From Nocardia lijiangensis NBRC 108240 (lineage in GTDB: Bacteria > Actinomycetota > Actinomycetes > Mycobacteriales > Mycobacteriaceae): a DNA stretch of 64,000 bases. Positions within the stretch are counted from its first letter, which is position 1; the number at the start of each line of letters is the position of its first letter. The stretch is taken from assembly GCF_001613045.1 (NCBI RefSeq), contig NZ_BDBP01000032.1:1-64000 (forward strand). The letters are read 5' to 3'. Both the position numbers and the translations under genes were made by a program. The notes beneath the pieces are model-generated. The model had not been told where the DNA came from and made no database searches. It saw only the letters and a program-made list of their open reading frames with translations. This document shows, in pieces, positions 43,510 to 52,141 of this stretch.

Positions 43510-44394
43510 ATGGCTGTCATCAGCTCGCTCGGTTATGTGAAGGTCGCGGTCAGCGATCCGCACGCCTGGCGCACCTTCGCCTTCGACGTGATGGGTTTCG
43601 CCGAGGGCAGCGGTCCCGACCCGGACGCGATCTACCTGCGGATGGACGAGCGTGGCGCCCGCCTGGTGCTGGTGCCCGGCGACACCGACAAGGTGCTCGC
43701 CGTCGGCTGGGAGGTCCGCGACCACCGGGCGCTCGCCGCCGCGCGCGACGTGGTGCAGGCGGCGGGGATCGAGGTCACCACGCTCTCGGTCGAGGAAGCC
43801 GACGCGCGCCGGGTCGAAGAGGCGATCGCCTTCACCGACCCCGCGGGCACGCCCGTCGAAATCTTCCACGGCCCGGTGCTCGACCACAGCCCGGTCGTCA
43901 CCCAGCACGGAAACCGTTTCGTCACAGAGGGTCTCGGCCTCGGGCATGTGGTACTTCCGGTGCCGGACCTGGACGTCGCGTTCCGCTTCTACACCGACGT
44001 GCTCGGCTTCCTGCCGCGCGGCGCGTTCCGCCTGCCGACCCCGCCGGAGTACGGCCCGATGCGCGTGCGGTTCCTCGGCGTCAACCAGCGCCACCACAGC
44101 CTGGCGCTGATCCCCTCCGGCGGCAAGGAAGGCTCCGGCCTGGTGCACATCATGGTCGAGGTCGACGCGCTCGACGACGTGGGCCGCGCGCTGGACCGGG
44201 TCGGCAAGGCCGGCTACCACCTGTCCTCCACCCTGGGCAGGCACACCAACGACAAGATGATCTCCTTCTACGTCCGCACCCCGGGCGGCTGGGATCTGGA
44301 ATTCGGCACCGAGGGGCTGCTGGTGGACGAATCCACCTACACCGCGGAGGAAATCACCGCGGACAGCTACTGGGGCCACGACTGGTCGCGCTGA
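43510..44394 (+). CDS. Type I extradiol dioxygenase (BphC/HsaC-like)
   Basis: A 294-aa vicinal-oxygen-chelate enzyme that cleaves catecholic rings next to the diol. The metal ligands are recognisable in the C-terminal module: His in LGHVVLPVPDLD, His in LVHIMVEV and Glu in WDLEFGTEG. RRHHSLA-like NQRHHSLALIP and LGRHTNDKMISFY supply the active-site histidines. It resembles HsaC, which opens the A ring in steroid degradation. ATG 43510 is favoured with GAGGAG upstream; ATG 43489 overlaps the preceding stop and is an alternative. No matching hydrolase (HsaD) lies nearby. Confidence 0.88.
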   Translation: MAVISSLGYVKVAVSDPHAWRTFAFDVMGFAEGSGPDPDAIYLRMDERGARLVLVPGDTDKVLAVGWEVRDHRALAAARDVVQAAGIEVTTLSVEEADARRVEEAIAFTDPAGTPVEIFHGPVLDHSPVVTQHGNRFVTEGLGLGHVVLPVPDLDVAFRFYTDVLGFLPRGAFRLPTPPEYGPMRVRFLGVNQRHHSLALIPSGGKEGSGLVHIMVEVDALDDVGRALDRVGKAGYHLSSTLGRHTNDKMISFYVRTPGGWDLEFGTEGLLVDESTYTAEEITADSYWGHDWSR

Positions 44395-44425
44395 CGAGCG
44401 CGAACCCGAAGTCAGGACAACTGAA

Positions 44426-45637
44426 TTGAGCGACACCGCATCGTCCGGACCCACCCGGTTCGGCTTCTTCCTCGCCCCGTACCACCCGCTCACCGGCAAC
44501 CCCACGCTACAACTCCAGCGCGATCTGGAGTTGGTGGAGCTGGCCGACCGGCTCGGTTACGCGGAAGCCTGGGTCGGCGAACATCATTCGGCCGGGCTGG
44601 AGATCATCGCGGCACCCGAGGTGTTCCTCGCCGCCGCGGCGCAGCGCACCAGCCGCATCCGGCTCGGCACCGGGGTGAACTCGCTGCCCTACCACCAGCC
44701 GTTGATGCTCGCCGACCGCCTGTGCCTGCTGGACCACCTCACCATGGGTCGGACCATGATGGGCGTCGGCCCCGGCCAGCTGGCCACCGACGCGGCCATG
44801 CTGGGGATCGACCCGGTGCGGCAGCGGGACATGATGCACGAGTCCATGGCGGTCCTGGTGCGGCTGCTGCGCGGGGAGACGGTGACCGCCGAAACCGACT
44901 GGTATCGGCTCGGCGAGGCACGGCTCCAGCTGCTGCCCTATCACCCTGGCGGCATGGAAATGGCTGTGGCGTCGACCATTTCGCCGTCCGGCGCGGTGCT
45001 GGCCGGGCGGCACGGCGCCGGACTGCTCTCGCTGGCCGCCTCGGATCCCAGCGGCTACGAGGCGCTGGTGCCGAACTGGAAGGTCTACGAGAAGACCCTG
45101 ATCGAGCACGGGCACACCGTGGATCGATCGCGCTGGCGGCTGGTCGCGCCGATGCATCTCGCCGAAACGCGGGAGCAGGCGATGCGGGACGCCGAGTGGG
45201 GCGTCGAGCATCTGGTCGACTACATCGAGAAGCTCAGCGGCCGGACCGCGCCGTGGGGCCGCTCGCCGCGGGCGGCCGTCGAGCAGTGGGTCGGCGAGGG
45301 ATTCCCGGCCTTCGGTCGCGCCACCATCGGCACACCGGACGACGCCATCGCCACCATCGAGAAGCTGGCCGAACAGTCCGGCGGCTTCGGGACCTTCCTG
45401 CTGCTCGGACTGAACGTCGCGGACTGGGACGCCACCCAGCGGTCGGCGCGCCTGTTCGCCGAACACGTGATCCCGCACTTCACCCAGGCCAACCGGAACC
45501 GGGTCGCGTCCCTGGAATGGGCGGAGGCCAACAGCGAACGCATGATCGGCGGCCTGCAGGCAGGCATTCAGAGCGCCTTCGACAAACACGGGCAGACGCT
45601 GGCCGCCGCGCTCGGGGCCGATGAGGAGGGCCGCTGA
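44426..45637 (+). CDS. LLM class flavin-dependent monooxygenase
   Basis: A 403-aa luciferase-like TIM-barrel monooxygenase that needs reduced flavin from a partner reductase. Visible family stretches are RFGFFLAPYHPLTGNP, EAWVGEHHSAG (active-site His pair), IRLGTGVNSLPYHQP and MGRTMMGVGPGQ. Related enzymes carry out hydroxylation or Baeyer-Villiger steps on terpenes, ketones and aromatic compounds, for example limonene monooxygenase. It starts with TTG and has AGGA eight nt upstream; the stop overlaps the next ATG (TGATG). The flavin reductase at 40447 is a plausible partner. Confidence 0.87.
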   Translation: MSDTASSGPTRFGFFLAPYHPLTGNPTLQLQRDLELVELADRLGYAEAWVGEHHSAGLEIIAAPEVFLAAAAQRTSRIRLGTGVNSLPYHQPLMLADRLCLLDHLTMGRTMMGVGPGQLATDAAMLGIDPVRQRDMMHESMAVLVRLLRGETVTAETDWYRLGEARLQLLPYHPGGMEMAVASTISPSGAVLAGRHGAGLLSLAASDPSGYEALVPNWKVYEKTLIEHGHTVDRSRWRLVAPMHLAETREQAMRDAEWGVEHLVDYIEKLSGRTAPWGRSPRAAVEQWVGEGFPAFGRATIGTPDDAIATIEKLAEQSGGFGTFLLLGLNVADWDATQRSARLFAEHVIPHFTQANRNRVASLEWAEANSERMIGGLQAGIQSAFDKHGQTLAAALGADEEGR

Positions 45638-46668
45638 TGCGCGCGGTGGTGATGCGGGATCGCCGTCTGGTCGTCGACGAGGTGGCCGATCCGGTCCCTG
45701 GCCCAGGGCAGGTGCTGGTGGAAACCGTGGCCTGCGGAATCTGCGGATCCGACAAGCAGGCGCTGGATTTCACCGACGAGTTCCTCCAGGCCTCGCGGGA
45801 CAGCGGCGTGCCGACCTTCGAGTTCGATCCGGCCCGGGATGTGGTGCTCGGCCACGAAATCGCCGCCCGGGTCGTCTCGGCGGGACCGGACACACCGCAC
45901 GAGCCCGGGCAGCTGGTGGTCGCGCTGCCGTGGGCGGTGGACCACGCGGGGCAGATCCACGGTGTCGGATTCTCCAACGAGTTCCCCGGCGGCTACGGGG
46001 AACGCATGGTCTTGCAGGCCATGGCGCTCGAGCCGATCCCGGAGCACGTGCCACCGCACATCGCCGCGCTGACCGAGCCGCTCGCGGTCGGATTCGGCAA
46101 TGTGGCGCGCACCGGGATCGGGCCGTCCGGGTCGGGCATCGTGATCGGTTGCGGCCCGGTCGGTTTGGGCGCGGTCGCGGCGCTGGCCGAACGCGGCGTC
46201 GCGCCCATCGTCGCCTCGGATCCGTCGAAACTGCGGCGCGACACAGCTTTACGGCTCGGCGCGCACCGCGTCGTCGACCCGGCGGTGGCGGACCCGATCG
46301 AGGTGTGGCGCGAGGCCGCCGCGCCAGGGCAGCTGCTGCACATCTGGGTCTGCGCCGCGGTGCCCGGCCTGATCAACGACCTGATGTACAAGGCGCCGCG
46401 CCAGACCACCATCCTGCAGATCGGCGCGGTGATGACCGACGACGTCATCCGCCCGATCGTCGGCATCTACAAGGACATCTCCCTGCAGATGTGCATGGTC
46501 TACCCCCACGAGGAATACGCCAGAACCCTCACCCGAATCGCCGACGGCACCATCGACGCCGCCTCCCTCATCACCGCCGAAGTAGGACTCGACGGTGTCG
46601 CCACCGCCATCGACGCCCTCCGCAACCCGGACGCCCACATCCAAATCCTGGTCCGCCCGGACCTGTGA
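45637..46668 (+). CDS. Zinc-binding dehydrogenase (MDR family)
   Basis: A 343-aa alcohol/polyol dehydrogenase-like protein. Catalytic zinc residues fit CGICGSD and GHEIAARVV; the structural zinc lobe with four cysteines is not evident, unlike the enzyme at 4721. The Rossmann motif is VIGCGPVGLGAVAALAERG. The ATG overlaps the upstream stop by one nucleotide, and GAGGAGG lies about 5 nt before it. As the last gene of the operon it may oxidise an alcohol generated by the oxygenases. Confidence 0.88.
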   Translation: MRAVVMRDRRLVVDEVADPVPGPGQVLVETVACGICGSDKQALDFTDEFLQASRDSGVPTFEFDPARDVVLGHEIAARVVSAGPDTPHEPGQLVVALPWAVDHAGQIHGVGFSNEFPGGYGERMVLQAMALEPIPEHVPPHIAALTEPLAVGFGNVARTGIGPSGSGIVIGCGPVGLGAVAALAERGVAPIVASDPSKLRRDTALRLGAHRVVDPAVADPIEVWREAAAPGQLLHIWVCAAVPGLINDLMYKAPRQTTILQIGAVMTDDVIRPIVGIYKDISLQMCMVYPHEEYARTLTRIADGTIDAASLITAEVGLDGVATAIDALRNPDAHIQILVRPDL

Positions 46669-46675
46669 GAGGGGC

Positions 46676-46716
46676 CGTGCGTCGGGCCCACCACCTCTGC
46701 CCGGGCCCGACGCACG
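46676..46716 (+). terminator. Strong hairpin at the end of the oxygenase operon
   Basis: Perfect 14-nt arms (cgtgcgtcgggccc at 46676-46689 and its complement at 46703-46716) around a 13-nt loop begin 8 nt after the dehydrogenase stop. No U-tract follows, as is common in high-GC actinobacteria. Confidence 0.8.
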
Positions 46717-46818
46717 CACGCCGACCTGTCGTCATCATCGCCCGCCTCGGCGCGGGCGGCGATGAAGAACTGCCCCTGCCGGTCCGGAGCCCGAAGCCTC
46801 GACGACGCTCATTCGAGC

Positions 46819-47196
46819 CTATTCAGGTGCGTACAGCTCGGGTTCGAACAACGCCTCGGCTCCGGCACGGGTGAAAAGCTTCCGTTGCAGCGAACGCAGA
46901 ATCGTGACTGCTTCGGCGTCGCGCATAGGGCTTACCAGCTGGAACTCCACACCCGCACCGAAGAGGTCGCTACCGAAAGCCAGCTCGCTGAGAAACAGCA
47001 CCCTGGCGGTCTCGACCTCGGTCAGCTTCGCGCCTTCACGCACCGCGTGACGAAGCCTGCCGACCTCCTCCTTGAACCGGCGACGGTCCGGAAAACCCAG
47101 TGCGCGCACCGGAATCGGTGCGGTAGCCGACACTCCGGTCCAACTGGCCAGTGCGGCGTCCAAGAAGTCGTGTTCCCTGGGCGTCAGCGTCGACAT
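46819..47196 (-). CDS. Hypothetical protein
   Basis: A soluble mostly helical protein of about 125 aa. It begins MSTLTPREHDFLDAALASW and includes RFKEEVGRLRHAVREGAKLT and FGAGVEFQLVSPMRDAEAV. I do not recognise the family. ATG 47196 has GGAA six nt upstream; the frame is open to 47367, but the extension is rich in Gly, Pro and Arg and looks non-coding. It is monocistronic and faces the operon terminator. Confidence 0.55.
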   Translation of the reverse strand: MSTLTPREHDFLDAALASWTGVSATAPIPVRALGFPDRRRFKEEVGRLRHAVREGAKLTEVETARVLFLSELAFGSDLFGAGVEFQLVSPMRDAEAVTILRSLQRKLFTRAGAEALFEPELYAPE

Positions 47197-47643
47197 ATCG
47201 AATTCCAACGGTGCATCTCCTGATGTCGTGTTATCGGCTACCGCCGGGCTTTCATGCGGCGTCCCTCCGGTTCCGCCGGGAACCCTCGGAGGTCCGAGTG
47301 AGGGATCCCGTCGTCTGGTTGGTGAGCCGGCACGGTGTCTCGTCAACGATCCTCCATGAGACACCACATCTCGGTATGTCGCTCAGAAACCCTGGGCCGG
47401 AGCGAGATCCACGTCGCCGGGCGCGGCCGCCGAAGCAGCGGGCGCGCCTGGATTCTTTCGGATTCGAGGACATCGGCACGACCGCGTGGCGCGACATGGC
47501 GGGCTGCGCGACAGGGACCATCGCATCTCCGCTGATCAGCGGCGCACACTCCGATCTTGCTTTATACGTATACATCTACGTATAGTCAGACTCGTCATTC
47601 AGACGACGACAGTGCCGAAGACTCGCGTTCGATCGGAAAAGCC
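47197..47643. other. Intergenic stretch with a TACGTATA repeat motif
   Basis: About 450 nt without a supported gene. At 47563-47584 it contains the 10-nt palindrome tatacgtata, with a second TACGTATA copy 12 nt on, about 60 nt before the GtrA-like gene. This is a candidate promoter or operator. Confidence 0.4.
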
Positions 47644-48159
47644 ATGACCGTCCTGCAGATAACCCACCCGGGAGCGCTCCCCAGCCCCAGCGTCTACACC
47701 GCGTGGGCCGCTCCCTACTCGACGCTGCGCACGGAACGGCACAACCGACTCGACCGCGTGCGGCAGTACCTGCGCGGCGACCACGCCTTCGCCCAGCTGA
47801 TCCGCTTCGCCCTGGTCGGCGGCTCCAGCAATGTCGCCTACGTGCTGCTGTTCATGGCCATGCACGGCATCGGCCCGCTGGTCGCCAATATCGCCGGATC
47901 GGTTGTGAGCACGGTGATTGCGAACGAATTGCACCGGCAGCTCACCTTCCGGGCGGCGGGCCGGGTCGGCTGGTTCACCGCACAGTGGGAGGGCGGCGGG
48001 CTGGCGTTGCTCGGGCTCGGGATCAGCACGGCGGCGCTGGCCGGTCTGGACTTCTGGGCACCGAGCCTCGGCGAAGCCGCTCAGGCGGGCGCCGTGATCG
48101 CCATCATGGCGGCGGTTGGCGGACTGCGCTTCCTGGCCCTGCGAGGCTTGGTCTTCTGA
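47644..48159 (+). CDS. GtrA family membrane protein
   Basis: A 171-aa polytopic protein with four hydrophobic segments from residue 50 onward. The GtrA signature is LIRFALVGGSSNVAYVLLF, followed by NIAGSVVSTVIANELHRQLTF. The family includes flippase-like proteins for undecaprenyl-linked sugars, such as arabinogalactan modification in mycobacteria (Rv3789-like). The N-terminal 48 residues are cytosolic. No glycosyltransferase lies next to it. The upstream AT-rich palindromes are probably its promoter. Confidence 0.85.
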   Translation: MTVLQITHPGALPSPSVYTAWAAPYSTLRTERHNRLDRVRQYLRGDHAFAQLIRFALVGGSSNVAYVLLFMAMHGIGPLVANIAGSVVSTVIANELHRQLTFRAAGRVGWFTAQWEGGGLALLGLGISTAALAGLDFWAPSLGEAAQAGAVIAIMAAVGGLRFLALRGLVF

Positions 48160-48330
48160 AGGTCGTCAGCTGACAGCGGACTACCGGACGTGCGGATCTG
48201 TTCGAACCGACCCGGCAATAGGGTTCTCGCGCAGCCGTTGCGCGACAACGGCTTCCAATGACGACTGTCGGGTTCCGCCTGGGGTGGCCGACTCCGTCGG
48301 CACCTGGGTCGAGGCGCAAGACCGCCCAGC

Positions 48331-48963
48331 TCAGGCCGGAGCGCCCTCCCACTCGAATCCGTCCAGGTCGGCGAAGGCCCCAAAATTGCCGCCGAGGACC
48401 ATCCGGTGCGACCCGGCGCCCTCCGGCGAGACGCCAGCATCCTTGGCGGCGGCACGGCGCCCATAGAGAGCCAGCTTGACCGTGGACGGCGGGGTGTCGA
48501 ACTCGACGTACTTGCTGCCGAAGCTCTTTCCCACGGCCAGGCCGCGGTCGACGTAGAACTGCTTGGTCGCCTTGACATTGTCGACTCCGAGGAGCACCAC
48601 GAAGTCGTCGATCTCCCGGGTGGCGGGCCGGGTGTCCTTCTTCGCCGACGTCGCGATCTTCCAGATCGCCCCGTCCGGAGCCTGGACGACGCCGCCGTAC
48701 CCCCAGAAGCTCTTCTTGGCAGGCTTCAGCGTCGTCGCGCCCGCGTCGAGCGCGGTGCCGATGAGGCTGTCGACGGTGCTCGGCTGCGACACCACGAGCG
48801 ACAGGATGAAGCCACGGAAGCCGGTCGTGGGCGTCTCCGAGGCGCGGACGCGCACCTTGTCGCCGAGACCGAACGCGGCGTCGTAGAAGGCCGCGGCGGC
48901 AGTGGGGTCGGACACCTCGAGGATGACCGAGCCGATGGTGGTCTGATCAGTGGTTTTGTTCAT
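48331..48963 (-). CDS. VOC-superfamily protein (glyoxalase/bleomycin-resistance type)
   Basis: A 210-aa protein of two betaalphabetabetabeta modules. The first has IGSVILEVSDPTAAAAFYDAA and GGVVQAPDGAIWKIAT; the second has DFVVLLGVDNVKATKQFYVD and FADLDGFEWE. Such proteins may be metal-dependent isomerases, dioxygenases or drug-binding proteins; the metal residues are not obvious enough to choose. ATG 48963 has GGAGCC upstream. It is monocistronic. Confidence 0.82.
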   Translation of the reverse strand: MNKTTDQTTIGSVILEVSDPTAAAAFYDAAFGLGDKVRVRASETPTTGFRGFILSLVVSQPSTVDSLIGTALDAGATTLKPAKKSFWGYGGVVQAPDGAIWKIATSAKKDTRPATREIDDFVVLLGVDNVKATKQFYVDRGLAVGKSFGSKYVEFDTPPSTVKLALYGRRAAAKDAGVSPEGAGSHRMVLGGNFGAFADLDGFEWEGAPA

Positions 48964-49025
48964 GGCTCCAACGCTAATTGCGGCCCGGCGACCAGCGCTT
49001 CTCGATTCCTGATCGGTTCGGCCGC

Positions 49026-49283
49026 CTACGCCGAGGTTTCGGCTTCGGCCAGGGCTTGGAGCCATTCGCGGGTGTAGCGCTCGGCGAGCAGGGGGAGGAA
49101 GTTGTCGAAGGTGGCGCGGTCGGCCATGCGGTCGTAGGCGGTCTGGAGAAACTGTTCGATGGCGGCGTCAGGGGCGACGCCGCCGAATTCCTTCTCCAAG
49201 CGGGCGGCGGCGGTGTGCAGGGCGTGCCGTTGATCGAGGGACGGCTCGGCGGGGCGGTCGGCGGGCACGGGCGTCTCGGTCAC
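49026..49283 (-). CDS. Three-helix bundle dimerisation-domain protein
   Basis: An 85-aa all-helical protein. The segment AARLEKEFGGVAPDAAIEQF, followed by YDRMADRATFDNFLPLLAER, matches the N-terminal three-helix module often fused to actinobacterial low-molecular-weight phosphatases or arsenate reductases, here standing alone. The GTG at 49283 has GAGGAGG 6 nt upstream, a strong start, whereas the longer frame to 49355 lacks one. No partner phosphatase lies beside it. Confidence 0.72.
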   Translation of the reverse strand: MTETPVPADRPAEPSLDQRHALHTAAARLEKEFGGVAPDAAIEQFLQTAYDRMADRATFDNFLPLLAERYTREWLQALAEAETSA

Positions 49284-49444
49284 GGTTCCTCCTCGTGACG
49301 GGATGTGCACGGCAGCGGCGCGGAGCGGTTCCGCACCCGCTTGTCGATTACCCATCCGCTCGCGCCCGATTCATCCGGAATCGACCGCGAATCGAATGAG
49401 AACACGTTCTTGTCGAGCGGCCCGCCCCGTGCCAGGCTGAGCGC

Positions 49445-49921
49445 ATGGATCTCGCCGCCATCGAAGCCGTGCGCCAGCTGAAGTACCGCTACTTCCGAAC
49501 CCTCGATCTCAAGCTCTGGGCGGAGTTCGCGGACACTCTCGCCGTCGACGCGGTCGGACGCTACGGCACCCACGCGCTGGGCGAACCGCTCGCCCTCGAC
49601 GGCCGCGCCGCGATCACCGACTTCATGCGCCAGAACCTCGGCCCCGGCATCCTCACGGTGCACATCGCCAACCACCCGGAGATCACCGTCGACGGCGACA
49701 CCGCGACCGGATCGTGGGCCTTCGAGGACACCGTCATCGCCACCGAGTACGGCGTGCTGATCCGCGGCGCCGGGTACTATGACGACCGGTACCGGCTCGA
49801 CCCGGACGGGCGGTGGCGCATCACCGAGACCGGCTACCGGCGCATCTACGAGTCCAGCCAGTCGCTCGCCGATACACCGAGTCACCAGCTGTTGAGCAAT
49901 ATGTGGGCCGGCAAGGTCTGA
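49445..49921 (+). CDS. SnoaL-like / nuclear transport factor 2-like protein
   Basis: A 158-aa protein with the NTF2 cone fold. The opening EAVRQLKYRYFRTLDLKLWA is the common SnoaL_4 signature, and ILTVHIANHPEITVDGDTAT and GRWRITETGYRRIYE are typical strands. Members are small hydrolases, isomerases or hydratases, and His or Asp at the pocket cannot be assigned safely here. It is monocistronic between a GTG-start small gene and the beta-propeller protein. Confidence 0.82.
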   Translation: MDLAAIEAVRQLKYRYFRTLDLKLWAEFADTLAVDAVGRYGTHALGEPLALDGRAAITDFMRQNLGPGILTVHIANHPEITVDGDTATGSWAFEDTVIATEYGVLIRGAGYYDDRYRLDPDGRWRITETGYRRIYESSQSLADTPSHQLLSNMWAGKV

Positions 49922-50059
49922 ACGGTTCCGACGCACGAGAACAGGGTCGCGGAAAGCGCCCACCGCCAAAGTAATACGCCCTGGTAGCGGGGCAACCGGT
50001 TGCGGCGGCGACGATTACGCGGAATAGTCCGTTCGGATACCCACCAGAAAGGTCCAACG

Positions 50060-51151
50060 ATGGCATACCGGTTCCGGCGGCGATCGTCGCGCGCATTGGC
50101 GCTCGCCGCGGTCGCCCTGTCGCTGCTCGCGCCGACCGCGGGGGCCGACGCCACCGGGCCGGTGGCCTACATTCCGGTGGCGGGCGACGGTGCGGTCGTC
50201 GTGGTCGACACCGCGACCGACCGGGTCGTGGGCCGGGTCGAGGGAGTCGGACCCCAGGCGTCCGCGGTGACGGCTTCGCGAGACGGACGCAGGCTATACG
50301 TCCAGTCGTTCAATCCGCCGTTCGTCGGCGCCGACGACATAGCTGTCATCGACCGCGCCACCGACAGCGTTACCGCCCGCATCCCGATCAGCGGCACCGA
50401 CGGCATGGCGCGACCGATCACCGATCCGGTCCGGGACCTCGTCTACGTCGTCACCGCCCGCCCGTCCATCGACGTGCTGAGCACCACGTCCAACACACTG
50501 GTCCGGTCGATGCCGCTGCCGTCGCTCGCGCTCGCCGCCGCCATCGCGCCGGACGGCGGCCGTCTCTACGCCGTGTTCGCCGACTCGACCGCGGCCGCCT
50601 TCGACCCCGAGTCGGGATTCCAGCTCGGCGAACGCATTCAGATCGACGGCTCGGTGCCCGCGTTCGCCGCGGTCTCCCCCGACGGCCGCAAGCTCTACGC
50701 GATGAACGCGCTGGGCGACAACGTCTCGGTGATCGACACCGCGGCCTGGCAACGGCTCGGTGCCATCCCGCTGCCGCCGGGCAGCGCCCCGGTCTCGGGC
50801 GCGTTCAGCCCCGACGGCGACCGACTCCTGGTGGCCACCCCGGGCGCGAACGCCGTCCAGGTCGTCGACGTGGCGGCCGACCGCGTGACGGGCTCGGTCC
50901 CGGTGGACGCGCCGGTCTCGGTCGGCTTCACCGCCGACGGCGCCAAGCTCTACGTGGGCAGCCTGGGCCCACAGTCCGCGCCGGTCGTCTCCCCCATCGC
51001 CGGATTCGAACCGGCCTCGCTGATCCAGCCACTGCTGCGGGCGAGCAACCGGCCGAGCGCGGTGATCCCGTTCGACGCGGCCGCGCTGCAACCCAGCGGA
51101 TCGCCGATCACCACGGGAGCGACTCCCGGAGCGGGCGCCTTCCCGAGCTGA
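50060..51151 (+). CDS. Exported YncE-like beta-propeller protein
   Basis: A 363-aa protein with a signal peptide (RRRSSRALALAAVALSLLAP, cleavage near TAGADA). It carries about six or seven repeats of a 40-residue blade of the type VAYIPVAGDGAVVVVDTATD, ending DRVVGRV, with similar copies at LYAMNALGDNVSVIDTAAWQ and LLVATPGANAVQVVDVAADR. This is the 40-residue YVTN/YncE propeller family. The C-terminal 50 residues are Ser/Pro/Gly-rich. The role is unknown; extracellular binding is likely. AAAGG lies before ATG 50060. Confidence 0.85.
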   Translation: MAYRFRRRSSRALALAAVALSLLAPTAGADATGPVAYIPVAGDGAVVVVDTATDRVVGRVEGVGPQASAVTASRDGRRLYVQSFNPPFVGADDIAVIDRATDSVTARIPISGTDGMARPITDPVRDLVYVVTARPSIDVLSTTSNTLVRSMPLPSLALAAAIAPDGGRLYAVFADSTAAAFDPESGFQLGERIQIDGSVPAFAAVSPDGRKLYAMNALGDNVSVIDTAAWQRLGAIPLPPGSAPVSGAFSPDGDRLLVATPGANAVQVVDVAADRVTGSVPVDAPVSVGFTADGAKLYVGSLGPQSAPVVSPIAGFEPASLIQPLLRASNRPSAVIPFDAAALQPSGSPITTGATPGAGAFPS

Positions 51152-51189
51152 GTCTCCCCCGCACCGTCGGTCCCTGCGGATCGTCTTCG

Positions 51190-51408
51190 TCGGAGACCAT
51201 CGAGGAGGCGACGGGTGCCCCCAATCCGCTGATCGGCCAAGATCATCCGGCCGCACTGCTGCGGGAAACGCTGCGCCGCACGGTATCCAGCCACGGCGGA
51301 TCGGTGCTGGTGTCCGGTGAGGCGGGGATCGGCAAGACCGCGCTCGTCCGCACCGCGGCGGTGACGGTCGCACTTGAACGCGGGCTGCTGCGGTTGAAGG
51401 AGCGTTAG
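51190..51408 (+). pseudogene. Truncated AAA/LuxR-type ATPase remnant (Walker A only)
   Basis: In-frame text ending at TAG 51408 reads NPLIGQDHPAALLRETLRRT and SVLVSGEAGIGKTALVRTAA, the N-terminal P-loop of large ATP-binding LuxR-family regulators. There is no start codon in that frame after the preceding gene's stop, and the protein ends about 15 residues after the P-loop. About 800 residues expected of the family are missing. Its stop overlaps the convergent reductase gene by 4 nt. Confidence 0.6.
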
Positions 51409-51956
51409 TCGGCGACGTAGCGCAGCATCACCACCTCGTCGAAGTGTTTCGTTTCGACCAGCCGGAGCTGGATTCGCTTGTCCAGCAACGGGAAGAGCGG
51501 CGTGCCGCCGCCGAGGACCACCGGCGAGAGGAATAGCCAGTACTCGTCGATGAGCCCGTGCGGCATCAGCGAGGCCGCGATTTCCGCGCCGCCGACCTCC
51601 ATCACGCCGTCGCCCCCGGCCTTCAGCCTGCGGACCTCCTCGACCGCGTTCTCGCTGATCAGGGTGCTGTTCCAATGGACCTCGGTGAGCGTCCTCGAGA
51701 AGACGACCTTGGGCTTCTCCGTCCAGAGCCGACCGAACTCGCGCTCGATGCGCGGCGCGTCCTCTGGCACGTGCGGCCAGTACTCGGCCATCAGCTCGTA
51801 CAGGCGACGACCGTGCAGCGAGACTTCGATCTCGCGGTACCTGTCGTTGTGGAACTGGTGCAGTTCCTCGTCCGGGTTCGTCCAGTCGATGCTGCCGTCG
51901 CGGTCGTTGACGTAGCCGTCGAGGGACACGCCGTACGTGTAGATCAGTTTCCTCAT
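51405..51956 (-). CDS. Dihydrofolate reductase-like (RibD C-terminal domain) protein
   Basis: A 183-aa NADPH-binding reductase-like protein. The start KLIYTYGVSLDGYVNDRDG, and VMEVGGAEIAASLMPHGLID with LFLSPVVLGGGTPLF, are the hallmarks of the RibD_C/DHFR superfamily used in many actinobacterial stand-alone proteins. The natural substrate of these solo proteins is unknown. GGAGG is 11 nt before ATG 51956. The 3' end overlaps an ATPase remnant. Confidence 0.86.
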   Translation of the reverse strand: MRKLIYTYGVSLDGYVNDRDGSIDWTNPDEELHQFHNDRYREIEVSLHGRRLYELMAEYWPHVPEDAPRIEREFGRLWTEKPKVVFSRTLTEVHWNSTLISENAVEEVRRLKAGGDGVMEVGGAEIAASLMPHGLIDEYWLFLSPVVLGGGTPLFPLLDKRIQLRLVETKHFDEVVMLRYVAD

Positions 51957-52141
51957 GACTGGATAGACCTCCCGGACGCGGAGAACTCATCGGACAAGGA
52001 CGAGACTAGTTCTGCGGAACGGGCTGGACTGCACCAACTCGGAACAGTTGGTTACGCGAGCCCACCAGTACGACCCCTGGTAGGAGGCTCACTCTTCCCG
52101 CTACCGCCGGATTCCGACCGCCTGGACCCCTCTACCCAGAT

